Of a stretch of DNA of 64,000 nucleotides, positions 9,633 through 17,939 are shown piece by piece. Both the position numbers and the translations under genes were made by a program. The stretch is from Vreelandella sp042466685 (lineage in GTDB: Bacteria; Pseudomonadota; Gammaproteobacteria; Pseudomonadales; Halomonadaceae), in NCBI RefSeq assembly GCF_042466685.1, contig NZ_CP170448.1, positions 434,001 to 498,000 on the forward strand, given 5' to 3'. The notes under the pieces were generated by a model that saw only the letters and a list, made by a program, of their open reading frames with translations, did not search any database and was not told where the DNA came from. How positions within the stretch are numbered: position 1 is the stretch's first letter; the number at the start of each line of letters is the position of its first letter.

Positions 9633-10514
9633 TTAGCTAGATTGCAGCTGAAAGGTTTCGTACGGATTGTCATCGCTCGCAATAGAAAGAGTAGACAACA
9701 CATATGTCTTTTGTTTGTTGGGGCCTTTGGGGTTTTCAAAACGATCGCCGGTATAGTATAGAATGTCGTTATTAACTTTTGCACAGGCTAATGTCATTAT
9801 ATGATCAGCATGGTTGCAGATTAGCGTGAAAGGTTTGCTTGATATTTTATTAGTTGAATCGATGCTGTAAAGAGAAATTGTGTTGTCGTATTCATCATAT
9901 CCTGCTGGTACAGCATACCCTTCCATTGGCGTCGGTTTATGTGTTAAAAACGTTGGTGCACAATACTGACCGCTAACTAGGAGTTCCACTTTTGGTTGTG
10001 TTTTGTTATCTATTTCAGGTGATACGGTAAACGGATGCTTAATAGATCGTGCATTTTTTTTGTTAATGAATTTTTCAGAGTGTTCTGTAATAAATGCTTT
10101 GTCGTCTGATGATTGTTGATCGGTATAGGTGACGCTTAAAATATCTTTTTGCGTGATAACGGAGTACGTTATTTTGTAAGCTAAGAGGGCAAGCTTATGT
10201 GTGAGCGCTTCTTGATGGGGTTGGTTTTCTAAAAACAGCATGCCAATATATTTGTTTTTATGCTCGCCTTCTGTTTCTATGAAAAATTTATTTTCAATGC
10301 GGTCTTCGATGTCAGGTGATAGATCTTCGATGTATTTGGTTAAAATACTTTGTAAGTGGTAAGTGAAATCTTTTATTTCAGTATTTGCTAGATTTTCTGG
10401 GGTGCATTCGATGCCGTTGATATATTGAAGTTTTATAGCGTCTTCTAAAGAAACTACTTTTATGATGAGGTTTTCAGGATACTGAAAATGCGTTTTCTTT
10501 TGTTCTTTGGGCAT
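9633..10514 (-). CDS. Hypothetical protein, 293 aa, convergent with the giant recombinase
   Basis: No family is recognised. The protein is hydrophilic, Lys/Asn/Glu-rich, without signal peptide or membrane segment. The N-terminal half (about 20-150) is helical and the C-terminal half (about 170-290) looks beta-rich. The start was placed at ATG 10514 because GAGG lies seven bases upstream; the in-frame TTG at 10526 would overlap that ribosome site. The gene is visibly more AT-rich than everything to its right, a sign of recent acquisition. It faces the recombinase gene with only 7 bp between the stops. It may be cargo, an antitoxin-like partner or an accessory protein of the same element. Confidence 0.7.
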   Translation of the reverse strand: MPKEQKKTHFQYPENLIIKVVSLEDAIKLQYINGIECTPENLANTEIKDFTYHLQSILTKYIEDLSPDIEDRIENKFFIETEGEHKNKYIGMLFLENQPHQEALTHKLALLAYKITYSVITQKDILSVTYTDQQSSDDKAFITEHSEKFINKKNARSIKHPFTVSPEIDNKTQPKVELLVSGQYCAPTFLTHKPTPMEGYAVPAGYDEYDNTISLYSIDSTNKISSKPFTLICNHADHIMTLACAKVNNDILYYTGDRFENPKGPNKQKTYVLSTLSIASDDNPYETFQLQSS

Positions 10515-10726
10515 GTTGTTCCTCAATACTTTAGGATCGAAAGGTTTAGGCTCTATGCTAAGGAAAATTGATATTGTGCAGTGAGATGTACTACCGCCTC
10601 CTTCTTATTTTTTACTATATATACGCAAAAATAATTTATCAGCTACTACATGTGCTCAAAAGGTTAAATAAACACAGTTTTTAATGCTATTTCCTAATTT
10701 AGCAACTATAGCTTCCGTACGCGTGA

Positions 10727-10995
10727 TTAGCGTACATGCGGCAGTTCTTCCCATCGAGTGGTGTAGCTCGGAGTCCGGTGTTCAGAACGTAATGCCCAGG
10801 CATCGCCTGCACGTGGCAACCCTAGCTGTATTGTCCCTTGTCCTAACTCTCGATTGAACTGGTCGACAGTGGCCATCAGCCGATGCTGAGTTTTGCTTCG
10901 GCTTCTATTTGCGATGTTTCCGTTAGTGTAAGTTAACAGTTGGCTTTGGGAGAAAGGTCGAGGAGCATGACGTCGGCTTTATGGTAGGCGTAACC
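10727..10995 (-). pseudogene. umuC: umuC C-terminal remnant (DNA polymerase V catalytic subunit)
   Basis: Reading leftward on the minus strand, broken frames give YAYHKADVMLLDLSPKAN, a stop, then MATVDQFNRELGQGT, GDAWALRSEHRTPSYTTRW and EELPHVR before the terminal stop at 10727. These match the end of UmuC (RYKKAGVMLLDLSP, then the RSEKLMATVDQLNRRFG and SPRYTTRWDELP region). There is at least one in-frame stop and a frameshift, and the palm, finger and thumb parts are absent. This is a decayed tail of a translesion polymerase gene of the kind often carried on mobile elements, not a functional gene. Confidence 0.75.
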
Positions 10996-11196
10996 CTTAC
11001 AGCCACAGCTGTCGAAGTCCTTGTGTGGCATGAAACAACTCGCGGCTTTCCCTCGTCGGGCGGTCTGATGTCGCCACTGTTGCTGGGTAAGACCAAGGCT
11101 AACGATAGACGTGATTCATGGATAAACGGAACCTAATGGAGCATTGGCACCCCGTAGTTTTCGACATCAAGCTTGAGCTATTTAATTGATGAGTCT

Positions 11197-11218
11197 ATTA
11201 TATCGGTATTGATATAAT
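11197..11218. promoter_or_regulatory. Inverted repeat, probable toxin-gene operator
   Basis: ATTATATC and GATATAAT form an 8-bp inverted repeat around a 6-bp spacer, 24 bases before the GTG start of the truncated Gp49-like gene. Position and form fit an autoregulatory operator of a toxin-antitoxin unit; the antitoxin itself is no longer present downstream. Confidence 0.45.
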
Positions 11219-11242
11219 GGTTATGAAAATTGAGGAGTCAGC

Positions 11243-11383
11243 GTGGCGCGCAAGAAACCTGTTGCATTCGTCGGAGACTCTAAAGATAGGCTGCGCGACT
11301 TCCCTCTGGATGCCAAGAGAGAAGCGGGGTTTCAGATAGACAAAATTCAGTCTGGAGGTCAGTCAGACGATTTTCGTCCGATG
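11243..11383 (+). pseudogene. Truncated Gp49/HigB-like toxin gene, first 47 codons
   Basis: The visible residues (MARKKPVAFVGDSKDRL through GGQSDDFRPM) match the N-terminal half of phage-derived Gp49-like (DUF891, RelE/HigB superfamily) toxins, which are ribosome-dependent mRNA interferases of about 110-120 residues normally followed by an XRE antitoxin. A GAGGAG ribosome site precedes the GTG start. After codon 47 the homology stops exactly where insertion-sequence DNA begins (11384); the frame continues with foreign residues to a stop at 11464. The C-terminal catalytic residues are missing, so it should be inactive. Confidence 0.75.
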
Positions 11384-12392
11384 CTCATTCAGACATTCAT
11401 CTCGAAAGCGCCCATTGAACGATTCGATATAGGCGTTTTGATTGGGTTTTCCAGGCTTGATTAAAAACAGGGCAACGCCAGGTAGATGCGCCCACAACAG
11501 CACGGCGCGGCCACAAAATTTTTTCCATTATCCGTACGAATGGCGCTAGGTAGGCCACGTTGTAAAGCCAGGTGATCCAGAATCCGTGTTAACGACAGGC
11601 CGCCAATGGCACGTTCAGGCACGATAGCCACGGCTTCATGGGTAGCGTCGTCGACAACAGTGAGGTTCTTTATCACTGGCACGTCTGAGGTACGGTCAAA
11701 AACAAAATCCATTGGTCAGACCTGATTGGTGGCGCCAGGGCGAGCCAGTGGCTATCGCTCAGATGTAGGAACCTTCTTGCGCTTTCGTCGTTTTACCTGC
11801 AACCGAGCCGCCGCATAGAGGCGCTTGACGCGCTTATGATTGACCTGTTCCCCGGCTTGACGCAGCTTCAGGTAGATTATGCCCGCGCCATAACGACGAT
11901 GCCGATCGGCCAAGGCCACAATGCGTTCACGCAATGCCTCATTGCGGTCAGGTGCCGATTGATAGCGCAATGCACTGGCACTCATACGGATGATACGGAG
12001 CGCTCGGCGCTCACTCAGGCCACGTGACACCATAAAGCGCACCACGTCTCGGCGTGTCGGGGCACTCACCACTTTTTCTCAGCGCCTCGCGAGTGACCTC
12101 CATTTCCAGTAGCGACTCGGCGAGCAGCTTTTTCAAGCGTCCATTTTCGGCTTCGAGTTCTTTGAGTCGTTTGGCATCGGGTACGCCCATGCCGCCAAAC
12201 TTGCTGCGCCATAGATAGTAACTGGCTTCTGAGAAACCGTGCCGACGGCATAGCTCCTTGATGGGCAGCCCTGCTTCTGCTTCGCCCAAAAAACCAATGA
12301 TCTGTTCTTCGCTGAAACGCTTCTTCATGTCCAATCTCCTGACGCATAGTTTCGGACGCTAAAGTGTAGCGCTACTCAATCTGAGGGTGATG
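11384..12392 (-). mobile_element. IS3-family element remnant, inactivated
   Basis: On the minus strand an orfA (start ATG 12328, GGAG upstream) encodes the helix-turn-helix and coiled coil (SEEQIIGFLGEAEAGLPIKE, then LKELEAENGRLKKLLAE). orfB follows with RRYGAGIIYLKLRQAGEQ, the DDE regions MDFVFDRTSDVPVIKNLTVVDD and RTDNGK, and PGKPNQNAYIESFNGRFRDE. orfB carries two nonsense codons near 11706-11746 (replacing Gln and Trp of PTSER-Q-PLARPG...NQV-W-MDF), a frameshift in the A/T run near 11517-11526, and lacks its last 40-50 codons, ending at 11384 against the toxin gene. The organisation resembles the IS407 branch of IS3. The right boundary is approximate: the last IS-like bases are near CAGATTGAGTAGCGCTAC at 12373-12392 on the minus strand. 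It cannot transpose on its own. Confidence 0.8.
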
Positions 12393-12512
12393 TCGGGGCC
12401 GCACGGCGCTTAAATGAGCAACCTGTGGCCCGGCCTATAAGCGGTGAAACGACTTTCTTGTTTGCTCAATTGCCTGCTTTATCGGCTTGGAAATAGAGAT
12501 TGTAATTGTCTG

Positions 12513-14525
12513 CTAGACATCGACATCACCCTCGACCTTGTTACGTCCACGTTGCTTTGCGCGATAGCTCTCAGCGTCAGCTCGATTGAGTACATCGTCG
12601 ATCGTTGTATCCTCTTGGTGGAAATGACTGACCCCAATACTGGCGGTGACTTGCCATTGACGACCCTCTGCTTCGATAAAGCTAGCGGCAATACTGGCAC
12701 GCAGAGATTCGGCGATGGTGAGCGCCCGCGCTGGCGTACAGCCTGGCAGTAAGACAGCAAATTCATCTCCACCTTGGCGAGCGGCATAATCACTGCTGCG
12801 AATCCCGCTCTGTACGATATGCGCAATCTGTTGAAGCATCTGATCGCCTAGCGCATGGCCTCCTTGATCGTTAACGGGCTTGAAGCGATCTAAATCAAAC
12901 AGCAGGACGGCGGTAGGTTTGTCTTTTGACTGCCATTGCATCAGCAACTCTTCAAGATGCCTCGTTAGCCCGCGACGATTCAGTAAACGGGTGAGAGGAT
13001 CATGCTCCGCTTCCCAGAGCTTTTGAGCATAGTCGTGGTGGTGCTGGGTGATATCGCGTACCGTACCCACGGTGCCGATAAACTGATCATCGACATGCAC
13101 AGCCGCTGTTTGCACATCTAACCAGTACATCTCTCCATCGGCACTAAAGAAGCGGAACTGACGTTTAAAATCCGTTTGTTTAACGAGACTGCGTAACCAA
13201 GCGGTTCTGACCTCAGGGCGGTCATCGTGATGAATTTGATCGCTCCAATCTTGAAGGCTGCGAAGTGCCTCATCACCCAAAATCGCGTTCAGAGCGTCGT
13301 TGATAAAGGTCAGTTGACCGCGAGGGTTCGTCACAAACGTGCCTTGAGGCGAAGCGGATAACGTTCCCCTCAGCAAGGCTTCCCGCTCCGCTAAGTCATG
13401 CAAGCTTGCTTGGCGTGCAGCTTCAGTCATGTTGATCACATCAATAACGCGGCGCAGCTCTTTCATCGTGGTGGGGATATTCAATACAGAGCGGCGCCCG
13501 TCTTGAAGCTCTTGAATCTGTCGAGCAAGATGCGCCAAGGGGCGTAAAGCCAACCAAATCACTCCCCACACCAAGGGTAAAATCAGTGCTAGGATGCCCC
13601 AGACGTAGACAGTAATTTGCTTCATGCCCACAACAAGGGGGGCTTCGGCTTGTGCTTGCGGCAAATGCACGCCAACGATCCAGTTCGCAGGCCAAATTTG
13701 TCGATAGGCGACCAGTTGAGGTTCGCCAGCGATAGACTGACCTAAACTCTCGCCTTCCCAGCCATCCAACGCTTGCTCCAAGACGGGCGAAATGGTGTCA
13801 GGTAGCGTCACAATGGCTTCTTGTTGATTGGGAGCGTAAATACGCTGACCGGTTGCCGTTGTGATCGTGACATAGCCGCGATCGCCTAAGCGGAGCTTAT
13901 CAAAGTTGTTGAACAGTTGGCTTTTCCTAAGATCGACCAATCCACCTAAAAAGCCTGTGTAGCGACCCGCGTCGTCGTGGAGGGGGACCAGCATCAGTAC
14001 CAACGGCGTGTTAGTAATGCGTCCAACCAGGGGAGCGCTGACGTAAGGCGCTTTGAACGCATGCATAAACCGGGTATATTCACGATCAGCAAAATTGTTA
14101 CCGCTGCGGCCTCCTTCAGCAGGCCACTCATCAACGACATCGCTACTTAAATCAAATACCAGCAGCGCTTCAAAGAGAGGTTCCATCGTGTACGCGTGCT
14201 GATCAAGAAGAGCTCCTTGCCTGGGAAACGACATTCTCTCTGCCAAACGCTCAAGCTCTTTGAAACGCTCATTCACCTGACGTGTGATTGAGTGGCTAAT
14301 GAGCTCTGCCTCGTAGCGCAGATGCTGGTGGTTGGTCTCATTCACCAGGAACTTGCCCGCCTGCCAGCCAAACATGAGCACGATTAGGCAAAGCAAACTC
14401 CACAGCACCACAGCCCCCATAACCAAGCGCCCGCGTAGCGTCGCAAAGGGGAATGTGATCATGCGCAGGAGCGAATGCTGCACGCGCCGTCTTGGAGCGA
14501 TGTTTTTATTCGATATCGATGTCAT
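12513..14525 (-). CDS. Membrane diguanylate cyclase with Cache, PAS and GGDEF domains, 670 aa
   Basis: This protein should make cyclic di-GMP from two GTP. Order of parts: a short cytoplasmic start, a membrane helix at about 34-55, a periplasmic Cache-type sensor (about 60-290), a second membrane helix (about 300-322), a linker with HAMP-like helix, a PAS domain (about 385-495, ASPQGTFVTNPRGQLTFIND) and a C-terminal GGDEF domain. The active-site motif is an intact GGDEF, and RSSD sits five residues before it, the inhibitory I-site that lets product bind. No EAL domain is present. The gene stands alone between IS debris and the AhpD-like gene; the start ATG has a weak AGG upstream. The sensed ligand is unknown, though Cache domains often bind small carboxylates or amino acids. 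Confidence 0.92.
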   Translation of the reverse strand: MTSISNKNIAPRRRVQHSLLRMITFPFATLRGRLVMGAVVLWSLLCLIVLMFGWQAGKFLVNETNHQHLRYEAELISHSITRQVNERFKELERLAERMSFPRQGALLDQHAYTMEPLFEALLVFDLSSDVVDEWPAEGGRSGNNFADREYTRFMHAFKAPYVSAPLVGRITNTPLVLMLVPLHDDAGRYTGFLGGLVDLRKSQLFNNFDKLRLGDRGYVTITTATGQRIYAPNQQEAIVTLPDTISPVLEQALDGWEGESLGQSIAGEPQLVAYRQIWPANWIVGVHLPQAQAEAPLVVGMKQITVYVWGILALILPLVWGVIWLALRPLAHLARQIQELQDGRRSVLNIPTTMKELRRVIDVINMTEAARQASLHDLAEREALLRGTLSASPQGTFVTNPRGQLTFINDALNAILGDEALRSLQDWSDQIHHDDRPEVRTAWLRSLVKQTDFKRQFRFFSADGEMYWLDVQTAAVHVDDQFIGTVGTVRDITQHHHDYAQKLWEAEHDPLTRLLNRRGLTRHLEELLMQWQSKDKPTAVLLFDLDRFKPVNDQGGHALGDQMLQQIAHIVQSGIRSSDYAARQGGDEFAVLLPGCTPARALTIAESLRASIAASFIEAEGRQWQVTASIGVSHFHQEDTTIDDVLNRADAESYRAKQRGRNKVEGDVDV

Positions 14526-14915
14526 GAACGGTACCTAGCAGGCGAAGGTTCAACGCGATCGCGTATCGCCTATCTCGTATAAAGGTGTCTAGCCATCATA
14601 ACTGTTGAAAAAGTGCTGAATTAGCTAACGTACCAACAAATGCTCAAGGAAGGCTAGATCCTTCACTCGCCGGCGGGTACGGCGCTACGTGTTTGGCGTA
14701 GCACTGGGATATGACGGCAAAAGGATAAGTAGAGAGCGTGGTAGGTCAGACGACCCTGTAGAGAAGAAACGACAGCACAAGCTAAACCATGGATGTCTAA
14801 TTTGATGCGGCGCAAAATACCTTCTAAATTGATTTATGTTATGGCATGAAGCCTCTAGACAAGGATGTCACCCCCCATGGAAGGCCTAATTCCTTCTGAT
14901 CTGTTCCATTTTATT
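14526..14915. other. Intergenic region left of two terminators
   Basis: No coding frame was found. It ends in a strong plus-strand terminator (14916-14937) that follows no visible plus-strand gene, so a small untranslated RNA could originate here; see the findings. Confidence 0.3.
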
Positions 14916-14937
14916 GGCTCCAGCAGGAGCCTTTTTT
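14916..14937 (+). terminator. Rho-independent terminator, orphan
   Basis: GGCTCC, a 4-base loop, GGAGCC and six T residues make a classic intrinsic terminator on the plus strand. There is no plus-strand gene ending within the 390 bases to its left. Confidence 0.7.
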
Positions 14938-14987
14938 CTTGTATCCAATATTTTAAAAGTTCCATCACTGTTAAAGAAGCCTCATTC

Positions 14988-15021
14988 CAAAAACAAGAAG
15001 CGACGCTGGAGCGCCGCTTCT
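14988..15021 (-). terminator. Terminator of the AhpD-like gene
   Basis: On the minus strand AGAAGCG and CGCTTCT pair around a GC-rich loop and are followed by TTGTTTTTGG. It lies just past the stop codon of the carboxymuconolactone decarboxylase-like gene. Confidence 0.65.
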
Positions 15022-15034
15022 CGCGATACGTTTA

Positions 15035-15589
15035 TTAATTAGCCTTATGCCACTCAAATTTTTTGAAAGGGGCATCAACCGGCGTGTCTGCTAGATGATT
15101 GGTATAGTTGCTCATGACCTTCTGCGCTGTGACAAGTACGACCTCTAGAATCTGGCGTCTTGTAAAGCCAGCAGCGAGGAAGGCCTGCACGTCATTTTCA
15201 TCTACGTGGCCACGACCACGCACAACGGAAAGCGTAAAATTACGCAGCGCTTCCAAACGTGCTGTGGGAAGTGGAGTCTCGTTTCGCAGAGCCTCAGTGA
15301 TGGCATCGTCCACATTCATTGATTTAGCAATGCCCGTATGTGCAGGAACGCAGTAGTGGCAGGCATGTTCGACATTGATGGTCTGCCAAACCACGGTAAG
15401 TTCTTCCTTATCAAAACTGCTATCCAGCGCTAGCTGGTGAAGCTTTTGATACCCCTCCAATAGCCCCGGTGCTTCAGCCATGACGGCGTGTAAGCCAGGA
15501 ATCATGCCGAATGCTTGGATCGATGTATCCAATAGCTTTTGGCTGGGTTGAGGGGCGCTTTGCTGATCGTGAAGCGTAAAATCGGTCAT
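15035..15589 (-). CDS. Carboxymuconolactone decarboxylase / AhpD-like protein, 184 aa
   Basis: The sequence has the AhpD-type signature EHACHYCVPAHT at about residues 75-86, with a CxxC redox pair and nearby His, in an all-helical CMD fold. Proteins of this class are peroxidase-associated disulfide reductases or of unknown oxidoreductase role; decarboxylase activity is not implied. The gene is divergent from a TetR regulator, and the spacer between them contains three copies of one palindrome, so it is very likely the regulated target. The start is ATG 15589. Substrate unknown; response to electrophiles or peroxides is a guess from family and regulator type. Confidence 0.88.
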   Translation of the reverse strand: MTDFTLHDQQSAPQPSQKLLDTSIQAFGMIPGLHAVMAEAPGLLEGYQKLHQLALDSSFDKEELTVVWQTINVEHACHYCVPAHTGIAKSMNVDDAITEALRNETPLPTARLEALRNFTLSVVRGRGHVDENDVQAFLAAGFTRRQILEVVLVTAQKVMSNYTNHLADTPVDAPFKKFEWHKAN

Positions 15590-15648
15590 GTAACGGCTCC
15601 TTTACTTTTTCGACAAAAATATGTCTTGCTACAGGCAAGAGCATGATT

Positions 15649-15752
15649 TTGAGTGATCACTCAAAAAAAGGCGTGATAGGTATAGTTTTTATCGAACACG
15701 ACTGTAGCTGTACTTGAGTGATCGTTCAAGATAAAATTGAGCGATCGTTCAA
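15649..15752. promoter_or_regulatory. Three TetR operator palindromes
   Basis: TTGAGTGATCACTCAA at 15649-15664 is a perfect 16-bp palindrome. TTGAGTGATCGTTCAA (15714-15729) and TTGAGCGATCGTTCAA (15737-15752) are near-perfect copies with start-to-start spacing of 23 bp. All lie between the divergent AhpD-like and TetR genes, so the regulator most likely represses both. Confidence 0.85.
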
Positions 15753-15801
15753 ATTGTTGACGCCGCTTTTCTCTAGCGGCCTTTTGAAATCGGATTCGAT
15801 C

Positions 15802-16416
15802 ATGCCTCGTGCAACTCTCCACCAACGCCATGACTCCTTAGAGCGGGCTCTACAGCTTTTCTGGCGGAAGGGCTTTCATGCCACTTCGCTGAAAGACTTG
15901 GAGCGAGCCCTAGATATGCGCCCGGGCAGTATCTATGCCACCTTCGGTAGTAAGGACCGGCTGTTTCAGGAAGCTCTAGAGCGCTACGCCCGTTTGGCTC
16001 TGGCCGAGCTTGAGCGTACTTTGAACGCTCACGAATCACCGCTGACAGGCCTGGCTGCCTATCTGCGACGGCTCGGCGGACTTCGTGACCAAGAGCTGCC
16101 AAATCGCGCCTGCATGCTAGTTAAGAGCCTGCTGGAGCTGGGCGAGCGAGAGCAGGCGGCTTGGCGCAAAGCAGAGGAGTTGCTGGCGAGCATGGAAAAG
16201 CGTTTTATCGAACGCTTCGTTGCTGCCCAGCAGGTTGGGGAGTTGGACTCCCAGCTCGATCCCAACAGGCTAGGACGGCGTCTGCAGGCCGAGGTAATAG
16301 GACTAAGAGCCTTTGCCCAGCGCGACGTAGACAGCGCTGTTGTACATGATCTTGCCGAGGACATGGCGTTGTCCTTAGAAGCCCTGCGAATGGGTACTGT
16401 TTCATCTTCTCGGTAG
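15802..16416 (+). CDS. TetR-family transcriptional repressor, 204 aa
   Basis: An N-terminal TetR helix-turn-helix is clear (SLERALQLFWRKGFHATSLK, then ALDMRPGSIYATFGSKDRLF at about residues 37-56), followed by a helical ligand-binding and dimer domain. ATG 15802 was chosen as the start because the longer frame from GTG 15718 would begin inside the second operator palindrome and the added residues do not look like a TetR. It is divergent from the AhpD-like gene, with three operators in between. Effector unknown; the C-terminal domain resembles those of TetR proteins that sense reactive electrophiles, but this is inference. Confidence 0.9.
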   Translation: MPRATLHQRHDSLERALQLFWRKGFHATSLKDLERALDMRPGSIYATFGSKDRLFQEALERYARLALAELERTLNAHESPLTGLAAYLRRLGGLRDQELPNRACMLVKSLLELGEREQAAWRKAEELLASMEKRFIERFVAAQQVGELDSQLDPNRLGRRLQAEVIGLRAFAQRDVDSAVVHDLAEDMALSLEALRMGTVSSSR

Positions 16417-17144
16417 TTTTCTATGTAATGTCTTGGCACTGAGAAGCGGATCTCGTCGCCCATAGACGGGCTGTTGACCGTGCTTGCTCACTCATTACGT
16501 CCTAGCAGCAGTACACCGATAGCCGCGAGGCAAATACCCGGAATTATTCGCTGGCGCTATGAACAAGGCCTTGAATAGCAACGATCAGGTTCTTGTTGGT
16601 CCAAGTTAGCCCTATAACAAAACTAAAAATTCGTGGATCTTGCCAGCTTTATAGGGGCGGTGCCGACATGCGAGCACCAGAATATATTTGCGTAAGCCCT
16701 GATAGTATTTATGCATATTAGCTAATAGAGCAATCCCCTGGCATTCATACGAATGACTCGCAGCACTCAGCGTTTACTTGGATAGGGAATAGGATCGAGT
16801 GCCGCCGAAGCCCCCAGATTGAGTAGCTCACTATCGAGAGACAGCGTGGGGCGCCTGGGTGTTGATCTCCGGTCTTGGCTTCTAGAACAGTTTTAATACA
16901 AATATTTCCTTATTAGACCTATGTCTAAGTTGGAGGTGTTTGATTTAATTTTGTTGGCGATAAGTGATTAAGAAACTGATTTTATTCATTAAATTTATTT
17001 TATCTATCGAATATCTATCATTTAAATAATAGGGCTTTGCTGCATTTTGAATAAGTTGTAAAAATTTGTTTGAAATATCTTTTGACGATTTCTATAGTGA
17101 TCCCGTCATCCAAAGACTTTATTTGCCAGTTACAGGCGGAGCCA
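16417..17144. other. Intergenic region with gene and IS debris
   Basis: No intact gene is present. At 16492-16551 on the minus strand the frame IIPGICLAAIGVLLLGRNE ending in a stop resembles the last helix of an EamA/DMT permease. At about 16738-16785 the minus strand reads LRVIRMNARGL, which parallels RALRIIRMSASAL of the IS3 orfB at 11384-12392, and CAGATTGAGTAGC at 16816-16828 repeats bases near the right edge of that IS. From about 16880 the DNA is very AT-rich and probably holds the promoter of the following operon. Confidence 0.4.
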
Positions 17145-17879
17145 ATGAGCATCATTAACGACTATCCCCACGAAGAGCTGTCTAACCTGACCCGTGAGCG
17201 TCTGACACGGGCTTCAACGGCGACACTTCACACGCTGCTGCACAAGCGGGGCTTTAGGAATACCTACATCCAGCACGTCGGTCGTATGAACGACTCTCAG
17301 GTCAAGATGGTTGGGCAGGCCTATACCTTGCGTTACATCCCGGCCCGGGAAGATCTGGATGTGGTCGCTGCTTTCCGGAACCCGGAGCACCCTCAGCGTC
17401 TGGCGGTGGAAAGTGTGCCGGCGGGACGTGTACTGGTGTCTGACTGTCGCCAGGATGCGAGTGCTGCCAGTGCCGGTAGCATTTTGCTGACTCGGTTGCA
17501 GGTGCGCGAATGCGCCGGTTTCGTCTCCGATGCTGGTGTGCGTGATTCCGAGTACGCCGGCGGCATGGACATGCCGGTGTTTTGTACCAAGCCTAGCGCC
17601 CCGACCAATTTAACCAAGCACCATGCGGTGGATATCCAGCAACCTATCGGATGCGGTGGTGTGCCGGTCTACCCGGGAGACGTGCTGGTTGGCGATGGCG
17701 ATGGGGTCATCGTGGTGCCGCTAGAACTTGCCGATGAAGTCGCTGAAGAGGCCAGCGGCATGGAAGCTTTCGAGGACTATGTGCTGGAGAAGGTAAATGC
17801 CGGCGCGGCGGTCATCGGCTTGTATCCACCCAACGAACAGGCCCAGGAAGAATATCAGGCCTATCTCCGTAGCAAATAA
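17145..17879 (+). CDS. RraA-like / HMG-aldolase-fold protein, 244 aa
   Basis: The fold is that of the RraA family (4-hydroxy-4-methyl-2-oxoglutarate aldolase / RraA): central PAGRVLVSDCRQDASAASAG, FVSDAGVRDSEY at about 125-137 (conserved Gly-x-x-Arg-Asp metal/substrate segment), and GDVLVGDGDGVIVVP near 182-197. Despite older labels such as dimethylmenaquinone methyltransferase, members act as aldolases or decarboxylases of 2-oxo acids or as RNase E modulators. The ATG at 17145 has GGCGGAG upstream and gives the normal family length; the frame opens earlier at 17070 without a ribosome site. It leads an operon with a TctC-B-A transporter, so a role in breaking down an imported organic or sugar acid is likely. 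Exact substrate unknown. Confidence 0.85.
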   Translation: MSIINDYPHEELSNLTRERLTRASTATLHTLLHKRGFRNTYIQHVGRMNDSQVKMVGQAYTLRYIPAREDLDVVAAFRNPEHPQRLAVESVPAGRVLVSDCRQDASAASAGSILLTRLQVRECAGFVSDAGVRDSEYAGGMDMPVFCTKPSAPTNLTKHHAVDIQQPIGCGGVPVYPGDVLVGDGDGVIVVPLELADEVAEEASGMEAFEDYVLEKVNAGAAVIGLYPPNEQAQEEYQAYLRSK

Positions 17880-17939
17880 TCCTGCGGCTGCCCGCGGGCG
17901 ACTTCGATCCAAAGATAATCACAATCATTAGGAGACGTC

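Noticed and set aside
15718..15801. Longer TetR start at GTG 15718
   Set aside because: It lies within an operator palindrome and adds residues without TetR character.
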